Source of the DNA: Salicibibacter cibarius
Lineage (GTDB): Bacteria; Bacillota; Bacilli; Bacillales; Marinococcaceae
Length of the DNA: 64,000 nucleotides
NCBI RefSeq assembly: GCF_016495725.1
Contig: NZ_CP054705.1
Coordinates: forward strand, 2,170,001-2,234,000
Reading direction: 5' to 3'
This document shows positions 62,309 to 64,000 of this stretch, one piece after another; within the stretch, counting starts at the first letter, position 1, and every line of letters begins with the position of its first letter. The notes under the pieces were generated by a model. That model was given only the letters and a program-made list of their open reading frames with translations. It was not told the origin of the DNA and did not search any database. A program made the translations under genes and the position numbers.

Positions 62309-62337
62309 ATAACCAATGGTTACTAACCGATGGTTAT
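62309..62337. promoter_or_regulatory. Doubled palindromic operator for the TetR-type regulator
   Basis: TAACCAATGGTTA (62310-62322) and TAACCGATGGTTA (62324-62336) are two copies of one palindrome, spaced by one base, which gives a 29-bp symmetric site from ATAACC to GGTTAT. It lies directly before the regulator gene. Two dimers could bind side by side. Confidence 0.75.
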
Positions 62338-62465
62338 AATTGTAATGGAAAAAGAAACAAAAGAAAAGCCCCTTTTTTCACCAGGAATAATTGCGCGAGG
62401 CATAATCTAACAATCCTGTGCGTACAATAGCTTTGTTACCACCATCTTAAAGGGAGGAAAGATCG

Positions 62466-62675
62466 TTGTACGCACAGCTGTGTTTCAAGGAACGCTCGCA
62501 TACTTACGAACAAATCGCTCGTATTCAATCCGCCGTCAAACACACGGAAGAACAGCTTCATCATATACCGCCCGAATTCGAAAACGATGAAGCGGAAAAA
62601 GTGAAAGCGGCTCTGAAAAAAGCGCACCTTTATATCGATCGAGCGCTTTATCATGAACTGGTACATGACGGATAA
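62466..62675 (+). CDS. Small helical protein of 69 residues, unknown
   Basis: The protein reads (M)YAQLCFKERSHTYEQIARI to ALYHELVHDG and looks all-helical. The start is TTG 62466, seven bases after GGGAGGAAAG. A strong terminator begins at its stop codon, so it is a single-gene unit. It is divergent from the TetR gene, from which the operator lies 130 bp away, so shared control is possible. I do not recognise a family. Confidence 0.55.
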   Translation: MYAQLCFKERSHTYEQIARIQSAVKHTEEQLHHIPPEFENDEAEKVKAALKKAHLYIDRALYHELVHDG

Positions 62676-62701
62676 ACTGTCGTTTTTTCGACAGTTTTTT
62701 T
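62674..62701 (+). terminator. Rho-independent terminator
   Basis: AAACTGTCG-TTTTTT-CGACAGTTTTTTT follows the 69-residue gene. It also shows that translation of the next gene must start after it. Confidence 0.9.
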
Positions 62702-62763
62702 GTTTGGTGATGGAAAGAAGCGGGAAAGTTAATGAATGTGAGAGGCAGGTGACGTTTGCTAAA

Positions 62764-63825
62764 ATGATCTCATTCAACAATGTATCAAAAACTTTTTTCG
62801 CCCAATTTGAAGCGGTAAGGAAACTTAATTTCCATGTGGAAAAAGGAGAGTTCTTTGCCCTTATTGGACCAAGCGGGTGCGGAAAAACGACGAGTTTAAA
62901 AATGATAAACCGGCTTGTGGAACCGACAGAGGGAACCATTTCTATTGCCGGGAAAGACATTCGCGACTTTAACCGGCAGAAATTGCGTTGGAATATCGGG
63001 TACGTGTTACAGCAAATCGGGCTATTCCCGACGATGACGGTTTCTGAAAATATCGCGGTCGTCCCGGAGATGAAAAAGTGGGGAAAGCAGGAAACCAAAA
63101 AGCGGATCGACGAATTGCTGGAAATGGTCGGTTTAGAACCGGATACATATCGAAATCGTCGGCCTGAAGAACTATCCGGCGGTGAACAGCAACGGGTGGG
63201 TGTTGTGCGGGCGCTCGCGGGTGACCCCGATATCTTGCTTATGGACGAGCCCTTTAGTTCCCTTGACCCGATCAGCCGCGAACATTTGCAAAGAGATGTC
63301 GCCAAATTACAAGCGAGAATTAAAAAAACGATCGTCTTTGTCACCCATGACATCGAAGAGGCGATGCAACTTGCCGATCGCGTATGCTTGATGAGACAAG
63401 GAGAGGGTGTGCAGATCGGGTCCCCGCGTGAACTCATGTATTCCCCCGCAAATACGTTTGTGAAAAGGTTCATTGGCGATCGAGGGAGAGATCTGTGGGA
63501 GACACCGGTCTCGGAAGTGATGGATAAGGACAGCAAACATATGGCCAAGGAAACGACCCTTCAAGCCCCATCCTACCCTGCACCTTTATATGTGTTTGGC
63601 GATCAAAGACGTTTTATCGGTCGTTTGGAACCGTCGGGGACCGTGACCCATGAACTGATGGTTTCACCAGACCGGCCGTTACATGAAGTTGTTCCCACCG
63701 TGGAAGCATCCGAATATGATGCGCTCCCCGTCGTTGATGATGATAAACTTGTTGGCGTTTTGACCTATCGAAGCATTGTCGCGTACATGCACGCCCATCG
63801 CACGGAAGCGGAGGGTCTATCATGA
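62764..63825 (+). CDS. OpuC-type ABC transporter ATPase (second set)
   Basis: The 353-residue ATPase has Walker [10 protein letters not shown] (about 35-43), the signature ELSGGEQQR, Walker B LLMDEPFSSLD and C-terminal CBS-like domains (about 245-345), of which the first is diverged. I chose ATG 62764 (MISFNNVSKTF); an open frame upstream runs through a terminator and cannot be translated as one message. AGGCAGGTGA lies about 10 bases before. The stop overlaps the permease start. It differs clearly from the ATPase at 43975, so the cell has at least two such importers. Confidence 0.9.
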   Translation: MISFNNVSKTFFAQFEAVRKLNFHVEKGEFFALIGPSGCGKTTSLKMINRLVEPTEGTISIAGKDIRDFNRQKLRWNIGYVLQQIGLFPTMTVSENIAVVPEMKKWGKQETKKRIDELLEMVGLEPDTYRNRRPEELSGGEQQRVGVVRALAGDPDILLMDEPFSSLDPISREHLQRDVAKLQARIKKTIVFVTHDIEEAMQLADRVCLMRQGEGVQIGSPRELMYSPANTFVKRFIGDRGRDLWETPVSEVMDKDSKHMAKETTLQAPSYPAPLYVFGDQRRFIGRLEPSGTVTHELMVSPDRPLHEVVPTVEASEYDALPVVDDDKLVGVLTYRSIVAYMHAHRTEAEGLS

Positions 63826-64000
63826 CAGAAGCGATACAGGAATTTTTCACCCTATTCGCCAATCAACAAGAAATGCTTCTGGAATTGCTCTGGGAGCATG
63901 TGCAAATGTCTTTCATCTCCCTGTTATGCGCGATTCTCATAGCCGTTCCTCTCGGAATCGTCCTTACACGCACACGACGGCTGGCCGAACCCGTGATTGG
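63822..64000 (+). CDS. OpuC-type permease, N-terminal part (cut by window edge)
   Basis: The fragment MTEAIQEFFTLFANQQEMLL then ELLWEHVQMSFISLLCAILI resembles the start of OpuCB-type permeases: an amphipathic N-terminus, then a first membrane segment (about 30-48) ending AVPLGIVLTRTRRLAEPVI. Its ATG overlaps the stop of the ATPase gene (ATGA). The gene leaves the window after 59 codons. Confidence 0.88.
   Translation, partial: MTEAIQEFFTLFANQQEMLLELLWEHVQMSFISLLCAILIAVPLGIVLTRTRRLAEPVI

Noticed and set aside
62436-63548. A 370-codon minus-strand open frame opposite the second OpuC-type ATPase
   Set aside because: It is antisense to a gene with full ABC ATPase motifs and crosses the terminator at 62674; composition is not protein-like.
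1-64000. tRNA, 16S/23S/5S rRNA genes, replication origin, prophage attachment sites
   Set aside because: None was recognised on either strand when reading the window.

Overview
The window looks like the chromosome of a spore-forming, Gram-positive Bacillaceae bacterium that lives in salty and perhaps alkaline conditions. The evidence is: a CotD-type spore coat gene, the Bacillus-type order mrfA-mrfB-cotD-gpsB-rnpB-ypsC, the Bacillus-type addB-addA-sbcD-sbcC block, a type B RNase P RNA, GGAGG ribosome sites, many acidic proteins, and two OpuC-type compatible-solute transport operons (one cut by the window end). A Salicibibacter-like or related halophile is my guess; no sequence search was run.

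Layout. 0-7.5 kb: end of a HAD hydrolase gene, the 2-oxoglutarate dehydrogenase genes odhAB, three small uncharacterised genes (one with a Fur-box-like site over its promoter) and a membrane-anchored trypsin-like protease. 7.5-20.3 kb: a recombination and repair block, addB-addA then sbcD-sbcC, with a 52-bp-period tandem array on each side of sbcDC. 20.3-35.5 kb: an accessory region with a broken ParDE-like toxin-antitoxin pair, an SDR oxidoreductase, a TnpB (IS1341-like) element inserted just upstream of recQ, recQ, several pseudogenes, an AraC-type regulator whose last codons were changed by an IS4 insertion, a strikingly AT-rich lone gene encoding a PD-(D/E)XK-type nuclease, and an IS21 element with a third gene. 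35.5-39.2 kb: a four-gene phospholipid operon resembling E. coli ynbA/ynbB plus an acyltransferase, and a HAD phosphatase. 39.2-41.4 kb: IS and repeat debris, including a further copy of the recQ 3' end.

41.4-52.4 kb: a metabolic cluster (MaoC-like protein, metallo-hydrolase, class II aldolase, OpuC-type ABC transporter, thiamine-diphosphate enzyme, aldehyde dehydrogenase) interrupted by a second TnpB element. It is plausibly for uptake and breakdown of an imported solute. 52.4-61 kb: core genes pabBC, mrfAB, cotD, gpsB, an RNase H-like gene, rnpB and an RlmL-like methyltransferase. 61-64 kb: a TetR/metallo-hydrolase pair with a doubled palindromic operator, and the start of a second OpuC-type operon.

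The parts most worth a second look are the lone AT-rich nuclease gene with its repeated upstream palindrome; the recQ 3'-end segment, found in two extra places next to shared non-recQ sequence and itself hit by an IS21 and a small MITE-like element; the two TnpB elements with readable right ends; the twin 52-bp arrays around sbcDC; and the Ynb-like lipid operon. No tRNA, CRISPR array or replication origin was seen.
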